Counted from the first letter of the stretch, positions 1-8,884 are shown. The stretch: 64,000 nucleotides of DNA from Bradyrhizobium diversitatis (GCF_016031635.1 NZ_JACEGD010000016.1:149494-213493); one strand, 5' to 3'. The notes: a model not told the origin generated them from the sequence alone. A program made the numbers and translations.

Positions 1-138
1 GGCGACGTCCAGCGCGGCGCCTCCGAAACCGGCTCGGCGTCGTCGCAGGTGTTGACTGCGGCGCAGATGCTGTCGCGCGACTCCAACCGCCTCAAGCTCG
101 AGGTCGGCAAGTTCCTGAACTCGGTCCGCGCCGCCTGA
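1..138 (+). CDS. Methyl-accepting chemotaxis protein, C-terminal fragment (cut by window edge)
   Basis: The window opens inside a reading frame of 45 codons that ends in TGA at 136-138. The visible residues are a helical, Ala/Ser-rich stretch that ends in a short segment (KLEVGKFLNSVRAA). That ending matches the C-terminal end of the chemoreceptor at 55121-56425 (REVTQFLQRLTSAA) in pattern and position. This suggests the end of the cytoplasmic signalling domain of a methyl-accepting chemotaxis protein. No CheR/CheB-docking pentapeptide is present at the C-terminus. Only the tail is visible, so the sensor type and membrane topology are unknown. Confidence 0.6.
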   Translation, partial: GDVQRGASETGSASSQVLTAAQMLSRDSNRLKLEVGKFLNSVRAA

Positions 139-240
139 GGCGCGCGGCCGCATGGCTGCGATGTCGGTTTCGCAGTGCGGTAGCAGGGAAGTGAATGCGG
201 GATAGCCGCCGGGGGTTAGCGTTTCCGGCGGTGCTCAGGT

Positions 241-311
241 AAAGGAGGAAGGGGATCGCCGTGGGGGCGGATTCCATATCCTCGCTTGACCTGGAATTGC
301 CTGGCGCATGA
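241..311 (+). promoter_or_regulatory. Leader reading frame with strong Shine-Dalgarno ahead of the RND pump
   Basis: An unusually good ribosome-binding site (AAAGGAGGAAGG, 241-252) is followed 8 nt later by GTG at 261. This opens a 16-codon frame (VGADSISSLDLELPGA) that stops at TGA 309-311. The stop overlaps the ATG of the RND permease (308-310) as ATGA. The permease start has no good Shine-Dalgarno of its own, and its frame is closed upstream by TGA at 287-289. The simplest reading is a leader peptide that translationally couples expression of the pump. Seen: the SD, the frame and the overlap. Inferred: that the leader is translated and regulatory. Confidence 0.5.
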
Positions 312-3300
312 TTGCTCTGGTCCGTATTGCCCTGAGCCGGCCCTATACATTCGTGGTACTGGCGCTGCTGCTGCTGATCATCGGACCGCTCGCGGCGCTG
401 CGAACCCCGACCGACATCTTCCCGGATATCCGTATCCCCGTCATCGGCGTGGTCTGGCAGTACACAGGCCTGCCGCCGGACCAGATGTCCGGCCGCATCA
501 CCACGCCGTTCCAGCGCGCGCTGACGACCACGGTCAACGACATCGAGCATATCGTCGCCAATTCCTACAACGGCTTTGGCATCATCAAGATCTTCTTCCA
601 GCCCAACGTCGACATCCGCACCGCCAACGCCCAGGTCACCGCGATCTCGCAGACGCTGCTCAAGCAGATGCCGCCGGGCGCGACGCCACCCTTGATCCTG
701 AACTACTCGGCGTCCACCGTGCCGATCATTCAGGTGGCGCTGTCGGGCGACGGGCTCACCGAGCAGAATCTCGCCGATATCGGCATCAACCAGCTTCGTA
801 CGCCCTTGGTCACGGTGCCGGGCGCGGCGATTCCCTATCCGTTCGGCGGCAAGCAGCGCCAGGTCCAGATCGACCTCAATCCTACAGCGCTCCAGGCCCG
901 CGGCCTCTCCGGCCAGGACGTCGCCAATGCGCTGGCCGCCCAGAACCTGATCACACCGGTCGGCACCCAGAAGATCGGCCAGTTCGAGTACAACATCCAG
1001 CTCAACAACTCGCCGCTCCGGATCGACGAGCTCGGCAATCTGCCGATCAAGACCGTCAACGGCGCCATGGTCTATGTGCGCGACGTCGCCACCGTGCGGG
1101 ACGGCAATCCGCCGCAGACCAACATCGTTCATGTCGACGGCAACCGCTCCGTGCTGATGATGGTGCTGAAGGCGGGCGCGACATCGACGCTCGATATCAT
1201 CGCCGGCATCAAGCAGAAGGTGATCGACGTCAAGGATCAGCTGCCCGACGCACTGAAGATCGGCTTCATCGGTGATCAGTCGGTGTTCGTCCGCGGCGCG
1301 ATCCAGGGTGTCGCGTTCGAGGGCGTGATCGCGGCGCTCCTCACCAGCGTAATGATCCTGCTGTTCCTCGGCAGCTGGCGCTCGACTATCATCATCGCGG
1401 TCTCGATCCCGCTGTCGGTTCTGGGCGCCATCATCATGCTGTCGGCGATCGGCGAGACGCTGAACATCATGACGCTCGGCGGCCTCGCACTCGCGGTCGG
1501 TATCCTCGTCGACGATGCCACGGTGACGATCGAGAACATCAACTACCATCTGGAGCAGGGCAAGCCGGTCGAGCAGTCCATCCTCGACGGCGCCAACCAG
1601 ATCGTGACGCCGGCCTTCGTTTCGCTGCTGTGCATCTGCATCGTGTTCGTGCCGATGTTCTTCCTGACCGGCGTCGCGCGCTTCCTGTTCGTGCCGATGG
1701 CGGAAGCCGTGATGTTCGCGATGATCTGGTCGTTCATCCTGTCGCGCACGCTGGTGCCGACCATGGCGAACTATCTGCTCAAGGCGCATGTCCATCACGA
1801 GGGCGGGCCACCGAAGTCGCGCAATCCGCTGGTCTGGTTCCAGCGCGGTTTCGAGGCGCGGTTCGAGCGCATCCGTGGTGGTTATCGCGGCCTCCTTGGC
1901 CTGGCGCTGGCGCACCGGGCGGTGTTCGTCATCGGCTTTATCTGCGTCGTCGGCGCGTCGTTCGCGCTGGTGCCGTTCCTCGGCCGCAATTTCTTTCCGG
2001 CCGTCGATGCCGGCAACATCCTGATGCACGTCCGCACCCAGGTCGGCACCCGCGTCGAGGAGACCGCGAACCAGCTCGCCGACGTGCAGAAGGCGGTGCG
2101 CAAGCTGATCCCGGGCGAAATCGAGACCATGACCGACAATATCGGCATGCCGATCTCCGGCATCAACATGACCTACAACAACACCGGTGTGATCGGCCCG
2201 CAGGACGGCGACATCCAGATCAAGCTGAAGGAAGGCCACAAGCCGACCGAAGAGCATGTCCGCGTGCTGCGCGAGCAGTTGCCGCGGCTGTTTCCAGGCG
2301 TGAGCTTTGCGTTCCTGCCGGCCGACATCGTCAGCCAGATCCTGAATTTCGGCGCGCCGGCGCCGATCGACCTGCAAATCCGCGGCGCCAATGTCAGCGC
2401 GAATTTCGCCTATGCCAACAGCCTGCTGGCGAAGGTCCGCAAGATTCCCGGCGTTGCCGATGCGCGCATCCAGCAGTCGCCGAACAACCCGACCTTCAAC
2501 ATCGATGTCGACCGCACCCGCGCGCAATATGTCGGCCTGACCGAGCGCGACGTCACCAACAGCCTCGTGGTCAATCTCGCCGGCTCCTCGCAGGTGGCGC
2601 CGACTTACTATCTCAATCCCGACAACGGCGTGTCCTATTCGATCGTGATGCAGACGCCGCAATACCAGATCGACTCGCTCAGTGCGCTGCAGACCCTGCC
2701 GATCACCGCGGCCAGCAATGCGCAGTCGCCGATCCTCGGCGGCATCGCCGACATCAAACGCTCGACCTCGAGCGCCGTGGTCTCGCAATACGACATCCAG
2801 TCCATGGTGCAGATATTTGCCACGACCTCGGGCCGCGATCTCGGCGCGGTTGCCGCCGACATCCGCCAGCTGATCGCCGACACCGCCAGGGAGGTACCGA
2901 AGGGCTCGTCCGTGGTGCTGCTCGGCCAAGTGCAGACCATGAACAGCGCCTTCACCGGCCTGCTGTTCGGCCTGCTCGGGGCCGTCGTGCTGATCTACTT
3001 CCTGATCGTCGTGAACTTCCAGTCCTGGTCCGACCCGTTCGTGATCATCACCGCGTTGCCGGCCGCGCTCGCCGGCATCGTCTGGATGCTGTTCATGACC
3101 GAGACCACGCTGTCGGTGCCGGCGCTCACCGGCGCAATCATGTGCATGGGCGTTGCCACCGCCAACAGCGTGCTCGTGATCTCCTTCGCCCGCGAGCGCT
3201 ACGAGGAACTCGGCGATCCCATCGCCGCCGCGCTCGAAGCCGGCTTCGTCCGGTTCCGCCCGGTGCTGATGACCGCGCTCGCCATGATTATCGGCATGGC

Positions 3301-3487
3301 GCCGATGGCGCTCGGGTTGGGTGAGGGCGGCGAGCAGAATGCACCGCTCGGCCGGGCCGTGATCGGCGGCCTGATCTTTGCAACCTTCGCCACGCTGATG
3401 TTTGTTCCCGTGGTGTTCAGCATGGTTCACAAGAAACAGGGCGCCGAAGCCGCCGCCTCATTGGAGACTCCGCATGTCGCCCACTGA
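308..3487 (+). CDS. RND efflux transporter permease subunit (AcrB/MexF-like superfamily)
   Basis: A protein of 1059 residues, the normal size for an inner-membrane RND pump. It has the expected repeat architecture: TM1 at the N-terminus, a large periplasmic loop (about residues 35-330), a six-helix bundle, a second large loop (about 555-865), and a final helix bundle. The proton-relay acidic pair in TM4 is present (Asp402-Asp403 in GILVDDATV). TM10 reads GVATANSVLV, so the position of the AcrB proton-relay lysine (Lys940) is Ala952. The pump therefore belongs to an RND subgroup with a different relay. The adaptor gene overlaps its 3' end by 14 nt (3474-3487), so the two are co-expressed. The gene order, permease then adaptor, is the reverse of acrAB. 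No outer-membrane TolC-type gene follows. Substrate unknown. Confidence 0.9.
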   Translation: MIALVRIALSRPYTFVVLALLLLIIGPLAALRTPTDIFPDIRIPVIGVVWQYTGLPPDQMSGRITTPFQRALTTTVNDIEHIVANSYNGFGIIKIFFQPNVDIRTANAQVTAISQTLLKQMPPGATPPLILNYSASTVPIIQVALSGDGLTEQNLADIGINQLRTPLVTVPGAAIPYPFGGKQRQVQIDLNPTALQARGLSGQDVANALAAQNLITPVGTQKIGQFEYNIQLNNSPLRIDELGNLPIKTVNGAMVYVRDVATVRDGNPPQTNIVHVDGNRSVLMMVLKAGATSTLDIIAGIKQKVIDVKDQLPDALKIGFIGDQSVFVRGAIQGVAFEGVIAALLTSVMILLFLGSWRSTIIIAVSIPLSVLGAIIMLSAIGETLNIMTLGGLALAVGILVDDATVTIENINYHLEQGKPVEQSILDGANQIVTPAFVSLLCICIVFVPMFFLTGVARFLFVPMAEAVMFAMIWSFILSRTLVPTMANYLLKAHVHHEGGPPKSRNPLVWFQRGFEARFERIRGGYRGLLGLALAHRAVFVIGFICVVGASFALVPFLGRNFFPAVDAGNILMHVRTQVGTRVEETANQLADVQKAVRKLIPGEIETMTDNIGMPISGINMTYNNTGVIGPQDGDIQIKLKEGHKPTEEHVRVLREQLPRLFPGVSFAFLPADIVSQILNFGAPAPIDLQIRGANVSANFAYANSLLAKVRKIPGVADARIQQSPNNPTFNIDVDRTRAQYVGLTERDVTNSLVVNLAGSSQVAPTYYLNPDNGVSYSIVMQTPQYQIDSLSALQTLPITAASNAQSPILGGIADIKRSTSSAVVSQYDIQSMVQIFATTSGRDLGAVAADIRQLIADTAREVPKGSSVVLLGQVQTMNSAFTGLLFGLLGAVVLIYFLIVVNFQSWSDPFVIITALPAALAGIVWMLFMTETTLSVPALTGAIMCMGVATANSVLVISFARERYEELGDPIAAALEAGFVRFRPVLMTALAMIIGMAPMALGLGEGGEQNAPLGRAVIGGLIFATFATLMFVPVVFSMVHKKQGAEAAASLETPHVAH

Positions 3488-4670
3488 ACCCCGCTCCCCG
3501 GTCTCGCACCGGAAACTGGGCATCTTCGGCGTGGTGGCGCTGATTGCGGCAGGCCTCGTCGTGGGCACCGGCATCAGAGCCCGCGAGGAGCAGGGCTCCA
3601 AGCTGAAAGAATGGACCGACGACCAGGCCATTCCCAGCGTGGCGGTGACGCTGCCCAACGCCAAGGACCTCAATGCCACCATCGAGCTGCCGGGCCGGTT
3701 GGAAGCCTACTACCGCGCCCCGATCTTCGCGCGCGTGTCGGGCTACCTGACGAGGTGGAGCGCCGACATCGGCGCGCGCGTCAAGGCCGGCCAGGTGATT
3801 GCCGAGATCGAGGCGCCCGACCTCGATCAGCAGCTGCTGCAAGCCCGCGCCGACCTCGCCAGCCAGCAGGCCAGCGCCAGGCTGTCGGAGGCAACGCTGA
3901 ACCGGCGCAAGACGCTGGTCGCCTCCAACTTCGTCTCCGCGCAGGAGATCGACGAGCGTACTGCCGACCTTTCCAACAAGAAGGCCGCCGTCAATTCGGG
4001 GCAGGCCAATGTCGAGCGGCTGGAAGCGCTCGCCGGCTACAAGAAGATCACCGCGCCGTTCGACGGCGTCGTCACCGCGCGCGACACCGACGTCGGCGCG
4101 CTGATCAATGCCGGCGGCGGCTCGGGCCCGGCGATGTTCGTGATCTCGGACATCACCAAGCTGCGCGTCTACGTCAACGTGCCGCAGAACTACGTGCCGG
4201 CGATCAAGATCGGGGCCAAGGCGATCATCACGCTGCCGGAATATCCCAACCGGACTTTTCAGGCGACGGTGGAGGCTTCATCGCAGGCCGTCGACGTCGC
4301 CTCCGGCACCACGCGCATGCAGCTCGGGCTCGACAATTCCAAAGGCGAGCTGATGCCCGGCGGCTATGCCAGCGTGAAGCTGAGCCTCCAGCGCGATTCC
4401 GCGCCGCTCAGCATCCCCGCCAGCGCCCTCATCTTCAACGGCAGCGGCCTGCGTGTGGCGACGGTCGGTGCGGACGACAAGGTGCTGTTCAAGCCTGTGA
4501 CGATCGCGCGCGATCTCGGCCGCGAAATCGAGCTCGCGTCGGGCATCGCGCCGGACGATCGCGTCATCACCGCCCCGCCGGATGGTCTCTCGGATGGCGA
4601 TGCGGTCCGCGTCGTCGGCGCCAAGGGCAAGCCGGCAACGGCGTCCGAGAAGCAGGCACCGAAGAGCTGA
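3474..4670 (+). CDS. Efflux RND transporter periplasmic adaptor subunit (HlyD/MFP family)
   Basis: 398 residues from ATG 3474, which overlaps the end of the permease gene in another frame. The N-terminus has one hydrophobic helix (about residues 14-33), which anchors the protein in the inner membrane. A lipoyl/barrel-sandwich half domain follows (PGRLEAYYRAPIFARVSGYL region), then an alpha-helical hairpin (about 105-185), the second lipoyl half (ITAPFDGVVTARD), a beta-barrel, and a membrane-proximal domain. It would bridge the permease to an outer-membrane channel encoded elsewhere. A start further upstream at 3402 is in frame but lies deep inside the permease gene, encodes a non-homologous extension, and is rejected. 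Confidence 0.9.
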   Translation: MSPTEPRSPVSHRKLGIFGVVALIAAGLVVGTGIRAREEQGSKLKEWTDDQAIPSVAVTLPNAKDLNATIELPGRLEAYYRAPIFARVSGYLTRWSADIGARVKAGQVIAEIEAPDLDQQLLQARADLASQQASARLSEATLNRRKTLVASNFVSAQEIDERTADLSNKKAAVNSGQANVERLEALAGYKKITAPFDGVVTARDTDVGALINAGGGSGPAMFVISDITKLRVYVNVPQNYVPAIKIGAKAIITLPEYPNRTFQATVEASSQAVDVASGTTRMQLGLDNSKGELMPGGYASVKLSLQRDSAPLSIPASALIFNGSGLRVATVGADDKVLFKPVTIARDLGREIELASGIAPDDRVITAPPDGLSDGDAVRVVGAKGKPATASEKQAPKS

Positions 4671-4675
4671 GACGG

Positions 4676-4816
4676 TCTCGTGCCCCGGACGCAGCGCGGC
4701 ATGCAATGATGCGCTGCTGAGCCGGGGCCCATCTCTTCTTCTGTGCCGTGCTGCCTTTTTGAGTCCCGGCTCTGCGGAGCGGCATTATATGCCGCACCGC
4801 GTCCGGGACACGAGAG
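4676..4816. repeat. Intergenic palindromic repeat, family D (copy 1)
   Basis: Outer arms TCTCGTGCCCCGGACGCAGC and its inverse (GCGTCCGGGACACGAGA) enclose inner arms with GAGCCGGGGCCCAT and GAGTCCCGGCTC. The element fills the gap between the convergent adaptor and thiolase-like genes and could fold into a long branched hairpin. A second copy lies at 31396-31602. Confidence 0.8.
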
Positions 4817-4821
4817 CGAGA

Positions 4822-6339
4822 TCACGCCACCCGCCACTCCGGCACGCCATCCGCCGCCATCGCGATCTCGCCGATTGAGCCGACCGGCGTGCGATCCATG
4901 TCGAGCAGATGCGCGAGCGTCGCGCCGTCGGTCGCCGGAATCCGCGCCAGCGTGCGGCGGTCGTCATCCGTGCGCAGCATCACCACGCCGTGCTCGACAT
5001 CGCCGCTGCGGCCATAGAGCACCGTAAAGCTCTCGACCTTGCCTTTGCCTCCGGCCTCGGTGACGAACTCCGGCACCGCGCGCCTGTTGCGGTCAGCCTC
5101 CGTTTGCACGCTCGTCTCCTGTACCAGCGCCTCGCGCGGCGGGGTCTTCGACACCACCAAGGCATGATGCTTGGTGACGAAGCCGCCCTGGCCGTAGAGC
5201 AGGCCGAGCTCGGCGCCGCCGCGCAGGCGCCGCACCATCGCACAGGCTGCATGCGTCATGTAGGTGTTGAGCGGCGCCCCGAAGAAGGTGAGCCCGCCGG
5301 TCACGGTCGGCTGCACGTCCGCGCCCAGGCCAAGTGTCCGCCGCGCCATCTTGGGCACGCAGGGGAAGCAGCTATAGAGCTCGATCGCGTCGAACTTTCT
5401 GCCGTCGCCGCCGGCGAGGTCCATCACGGCGTTCAGCACCGCGTTCTGCGGATGGCTCTCGTAGAACTGGTCGCGCAGAAGATAATCACGCGGCTCTTCG
5501 GCCGAGGCGCCGCCGAGCGGGTAGACCAGCCTGTCCTCGGGAATCCCCGCGGCGCGCGCCTTGGCAAGGCTGGTGAGCAGCAGCGCGCCGCCCATATTTA
5601 CGCTGGGGTTGGCGACCATGAGCTTGTTGTAGGGCCACGCGATCAGGCGGTTGTCGGCGGTCGGCGTCGTGATCTCCTCGGGCGCATAGCGCCGCTTCAG
5701 CCAGGCATTGGGATTTTGCGCGGCATCCTCCGAATAGCGCGACCACAGCGTGCCGGACTCCGCCATCGCCTCTCGCGGCGTCTGGCCCCAATGGGCAGAG
5801 GAGGCCGCCTCGTAGAACGGATAGACCGTGACGGGACGGAACACGCCGAGCTTGACCGCCAGCGGCTTCTGGAACGCCGCGCCGCGTTTGGGCTCCTCGA
5901 CGTCATGCGCGAACGGGGTCCATGGCAGCTTCGCGCCGGCGCGCTCTGCCTTGGTCGCGCTCGACTGCGCCTCCGCCCCGCAGACTGCCGCGACGCTGCA
6001 CTCGCCGCGCGCGATGCGCTTTGCCGCCTCGTGGATGTAGCGGATCGGGCTCTCGCCGCCGACCGGGCCGTAATAGCAATGCGTGGGCGCGATCCCGAGC
6101 CGTTGCGCCAGAAGCTGCTCCGGATCGCGATAGCGCCAGCTCAGGAAGTTGACGACGTCGAGCGACTGCACCTCGCCGAGCAGTTTTGCGCCCGCATCGG
6201 CCTCGGCGCGCCGCAGCGCCTGTTCGAGCAGGTCGAGCGGCTCGAGACCCTCGGTGATCGCTTTCGGGCGGTCGACGATCTCGCCGACGCCGACGATGAC
6301 GGGAATGCGGTATTCGGGATTCTTGTTCTTGTCTGTCAT
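4822..6339 (-). CDS. Thiolase-like protein type 1 (TLP1-like), annotated generally as acetyl-CoA acetyltransferase
   Basis: 505 residues, about 100 longer than a classical thiolase. The body has the SCP2/thiolase fold pattern: an N-terminal strand (PVIVGVGEIVDRP), then the IARGE...AAVCGAEAQ segment that follows the active-site helix, and a C-terminal GQGGFVTKHH stretch. The extra C-terminal 85 or so residues (VESFTVLYGR...) match the additional domain of mycobacterial thiolase-like protein 1. Where thiolases carry the nucleophilic Cys, this protein has Gly95-Glu96, so ordinary Claisen thiolysis is doubtful. It may bind acyl-CoA or catalyse another reaction. It lies 116 nt downstream of the nitronate monooxygenase gene on the same strand and is probably co-transcribed, with a palindromic repeat between them. 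Confidence 0.75.
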   Translation of the reverse strand: MTDKNKNPEYRIPVIVGVGEIVDRPKAITEGLEPLDLLEQALRRAEADAGAKLLGEVQSLDVVNFLSWRYRDPEQLLAQRLGIAPTHCYYGPVGGESPIRYIHEAAKRIARGECSVAAVCGAEAQSSATKAERAGAKLPWTPFAHDVEEPKRGAAFQKPLAVKLGVFRPVTVYPFYEAASSAHWGQTPREAMAESGTLWSRYSEDAAQNPNAWLKRRYAPEEITTPTADNRLIAWPYNKLMVANPSVNMGGALLLTSLAKARAAGIPEDRLVYPLGGASAEEPRDYLLRDQFYESHPQNAVLNAVMDLAGGDGRKFDAIELYSCFPCVPKMARRTLGLGADVQPTVTGGLTFFGAPLNTYMTHAACAMVRRLRGGAELGLLYGQGGFVTKHHALVVSKTPPREALVQETSVQTEADRNRRAVPEFVTEAGGKGKVESFTVLYGRSGDVEHGVVMLRTDDDRRTLARIPATDGATLAHLLDMDRTPVGSIGEIAMAADGVPEWRVA

Positions 6340-6365
6340 GCTTCAATTCACGATGTCAGTTGTTT

Positions 6366-6445
6366 CGTCATTGCGAGCGCAGCGAAGCAATCCAGAATCT
6401 TTCCGCGGAGGCAGTCTGGATTGCTTCGCTGCGCTCGCAATGACG
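6366..6445. repeat. Intergenic palindromic repeat, family C (copy 1)
   Basis: Near-perfect inverted repeat: CGTCATTGCGAGCGCAGCGA with AGCAATCCAGA follows on the left, and the exact inverse lies on the right ending TCGCAATGACG, with a loop of about 18 nt. It lies between two genes of one minus-strand unit. A diverged copy is at 51841-51963. Confidence 0.9.
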
Positions 6446-6455
6446 GGTGGGATTG

Positions 6456-7589
6456 TTACTCCGCCACCAGCGCATTCATGTGCTCGACGGCCTCGACAAA
6501 ATCTTCCTTGAATTCCTGCACCACGGCGCCTGCCGACTTGACGCTGTCGATCAGGCCGACGCCCTGGCCGACGAAATAGCTGACGAGATCGCGCGCCCTC
6601 GCATTCCCACTCGCCGCCGCGCGGTCGATGGAGTTGAAGGCGTCGCGGCTGATGATGCTTTGCAGCGGCATTGGCAGCGCGCCGGGGCTTTCCGGCGAGC
6701 GATCCCAGGCATCGGTCCAGACCGAGCGGAGTTGCCGGGCCGGCTTGCCGGTGCGGCCCTTCGAGCGCACAGCGTCGCGCGAGGAGGCCGCGATCATCTT
6801 CTCGCGAAAGATCTCCGTGGTCTCGGCCTCGACAGTCGCAAGCCACACCGAACCGGTCCAGGCGCCGGCCGCGCCCATCGCCATGCAGGCCGCCATCTGC
6901 CGTCCCGTCATGATGCCGCCGGCCGCCAGCACCGGCACGTCGCGGATCTTCTTGATTGCCTTGATCACCTCCGGCACCAGCACCATGGTCGAGACCTCGC
7001 CGCAATGGCCGCCGGCCTCGGTGCCCTGCACCACGAGGATGTCGACGCCGGCTGCGACCTGACGCAGCGCGTGCTCCTTGGCGCCGACCAGTGCCGCAAC
7101 GGGGACGCCGTGTTTCCTGCCCATCTCGATCATCGCCGTCGGCGGCACGCCCAGCGCGTTGGCGATCAAGCGGATCGGATGACGAAAAGAGACCTCGAGC
7201 AGCTCAAGCGCGGTCTTGGCGTCGAACGGCTGCGGCTGGTCATCCGCGACCTCCGTGGTGGTGAGTTCGATGTCGTACTTCTTCAGGAGATCGCGCGTAT
7301 AGTTGCGATGCTCTTGCGGCACCCGCGCTTCCAGGCTCTTCCAGGTGACGTCCTTCTCGCCCGCGGTCGAGATGTTCTCGGGGATCAGCACGTCGATGCC
7401 GTAGGGCTTGCCGTCCACATGCGCATCGATCCACGTCAGCTCACGCTCGAGCGTCTCAGGCGTATGCACGGTCGCGCCCAGCACGCCAAAGCCGCCGGCG
7501 CGGCTGACGGCGGCAACGACGTCGCGGCAATGGCTGAAGGCGAGCAGCGGGAACTCAACCCCCAGCATGTCGCAAATCGGCGATTTCAT
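6456..7589 (-). CDS. Nitronate monooxygenase family FMN enzyme (2-nitropropane dioxygenase-like)
   Basis: 377 residues with a TIM-barrel FMN-binding pattern typical of NMO/NPD proteins: the N-terminal LGVEFPLLAF strand and SRAGGFGVLGA, a central GVPVAALVGAKEHA, VVQGTEAGGHCG with the family His, and VLAAGGIMTGRQMAAC near the phosphate-binding end. Such enzymes oxidise nitronates or act as FMN-dependent enoyl reductases. The start at 7589 is supported by a strong GGGAGGG Shine-Dalgarno. With the TLP1-like gene downstream it forms a two-gene minus-strand unit. Members beside acyl-CoA genes are often misnamed, and the true substrate is unknown. Confidence 0.85.
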   Translation of the reverse strand: MKSPICDMLGVEFPLLAFSHCRDVVAAVSRAGGFGVLGATVHTPETLERELTWIDAHVDGKPYGIDVLIPENISTAGEKDVTWKSLEARVPQEHRNYTRDLLKKYDIELTTTEVADDQPQPFDAKTALELLEVSFRHPIRLIANALGVPPTAMIEMGRKHGVPVAALVGAKEHALRQVAAGVDILVVQGTEAGGHCGEVSTMVLVPEVIKAIKKIRDVPVLAAGGIMTGRQMAACMAMGAAGAWTGSVWLATVEAETTEIFREKMIAASSRDAVRSKGRTGKPARQLRSVWTDAWDRSPESPGALPMPLQSIISRDAFNSIDRAAASGNARARDLVSYFVGQGVGLIDSVKSAGAVVQEFKEDFVEAVEHMNALVAE

Positions 7590-7723
7590 GATCCCTCCCG
7601 ACGGCTTTCGCGTTGCTTTCGCTCGCCAAGCGAACTGACGCTAGCCGATCGTCGCTCACGATGACATGCCGAATTCTGCGAGGCATCTTGTGTGCAGGCG
7701 TTGCGGCCTGCCGTCTAGAGGCT

Positions 7724-7827
7724 GACATTCCGGGGCTCGCGTCAGCGAGAACCCGGAATCCACGTCTCCGAGCATCCTTGCGGCCCAATGGATTCCGGGC
7801 TCGCCCTGCGGGCGCCCCAGAATGACG
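7724..7827. repeat. Intergenic palindromic repeat, family A (copy 1)
   Basis: Inverted arms GACATTCCGGGGCTCGC / GGCGCCCCAGAATGAC, with inner ACCCGGAATCCA / TGGATTCCGGGCTC arms. It lies in the divergent region between the nitronate monooxygenase and the GST. Further copies are at 14105, 20350, 34521, 36772 and 47113. Confidence 0.85.
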
Positions 7828-7949
7828 GGGAGGGAGCTTGCCATGACGAAACGGTGAGATGCCCCGCCCGGCAATGCGTCTAGGAGGGCTTGCCATCGGC
7901 CGATCACGGGCTAATTAATGCAGACGCATCCTTTTTCCCGGAGCCCCGC

Positions 7950-8825
7950 ATGACCGACGCCCCCGCCTACGTGCCGCCCAAAGTCTGGACCTGGAACAAG
8001 GAGAACGGCGGGCAATTCGCCAGCATCAACCGCCCGATCGCCGGGCCCACGCACGAGAAGGAGCTGCCGGTCGGCAAGCACCCCTTGCAGCTCTATTCGC
8101 TGGCGACGCCGAACGGGGTCAAGGTCACCGTGATGCTGGAGGAACTCTTGGCGCTCGGCCACAAGGGCGCTGAATACGACGCCTGGCTGATCAAGATCGG
8201 CAACGGCGATCAGTTCGGCAGCGGCTTCGTCGATATCAATCCGAACTCGAAAATCCCGGCGCTGATGGATCGCTCCGGTCCGGAGCCGATCCGCGTGTTC
8301 GAGTCCGGCTCGATCCTGTTCTACTTGGCCGAGAAGTTCGGCGCCTTCCTGCCGAAGGACATCAAGACACGCACCGAGGCGACGTCCTGGCTGTTCTGGC
8401 AGATGGGCAGCGCGCCGTATCTCGGCGGCGGCTTCGGACACTTCTATGCGTACGCGCCGTTCAAGATCGAATACGCCATCGATCGTTTCGCGATGGAAGT
8501 CAAACGCCAGCTCGACGTGCTCGACCGCCGCCTCGCCGACAACGAATATCTCGCGGGCAAGGAATACACCATCGCCGACATGGCGGTGTGGCCCTGGTAT
8601 GGCGCGCTCGCCAAGGGGCTGGTCTATGGCGCCGGCGAATTCCTCTCGGTGCAGGACTACAAGAATGTGCAGCGCTGGACCGACCAGATCGCCAAGCGTC
8701 CGGCCGTGAAGCGCGGCCGCATGGTTAACCGCATCTCCGGCGATCCCGCCAGCCAGCTCCACGAACGCCACGACGCGTCCGATTTCGAGACCAGGACGCA
8801 GGACAAGCTCGAGGCGGCAACGTAG
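7950..8825 (+). CDS. yghU: Glutathione-dependent disulfide-bond oxidoreductase, YghU-like GST
   Basis: 291 residues, the size of E. coli YghU/YfcG-type nu-class glutathione transferases. The N-terminal extension (about 45 residues) is typical of YghU. The thioredoxin fold follows, with Thr53-Pro54-Asn55 in SLATPNGVKV where YghU binds two glutathione molecules, the cis-Pro strand KIPALMD, and FESGSILFYLAEK. A helical C-terminal domain carries the conserved YTIADMAVWPW. The expected activity is reduction of disulfides or peroxides with glutathione in the cytoplasm. The start at 7950 gives the family's usual N-terminus; an in-frame upstream ATG at 7890 has no homologous extension. Confidence 0.88.
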   Translation: MTDAPAYVPPKVWTWNKENGGQFASINRPIAGPTHEKELPVGKHPLQLYSLATPNGVKVTVMLEELLALGHKGAEYDAWLIKIGNGDQFGSGFVDINPNSKIPALMDRSGPEPIRVFESGSILFYLAEKFGAFLPKDIKTRTEATSWLFWQMGSAPYLGGGFGHFYAYAPFKIEYAIDRFAMEVKRQLDVLDRRLADNEYLAGKEYTIADMAVWPWYGALAKGLVYGAGEFLSVQDYKNVQRWTDQIAKRPAVKRGRMVNRISGDPASQLHERHDASDFETRTQDKLEAAT

Positions 8826-8846
8826 GGCGGTTCTCGCCTCTCTGGA

Positions 8847-8872
8847 CCTTCTCCCCGCAAGCGGGGAGAAGG
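8847..8872. terminator. Hairpin between convergent genes
   Basis: CCTTCTCCCCGC and GCGGGGAGAAGG form a 12-bp GC-rich stem around a two-base AA loop. It sits between the end of the GST (8825) and the end of the convergent acyl-CoA dehydrogenase (8885). There is no T-run, so it would be an atypical bidirectional terminator or a short repeat. Confidence 0.5.
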
Positions 8873-8884
8873 GGAAGAAGACGA

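Noticed and set aside
92..3430. A 1112-codon open frame antisense to the RND permease
   Set aside because: It is a high-GC antisense shadow: composition is dominated by Arg, His, Asp and Gly, no domain is recognisable, and the sense strand carries a complete pump with motifs.
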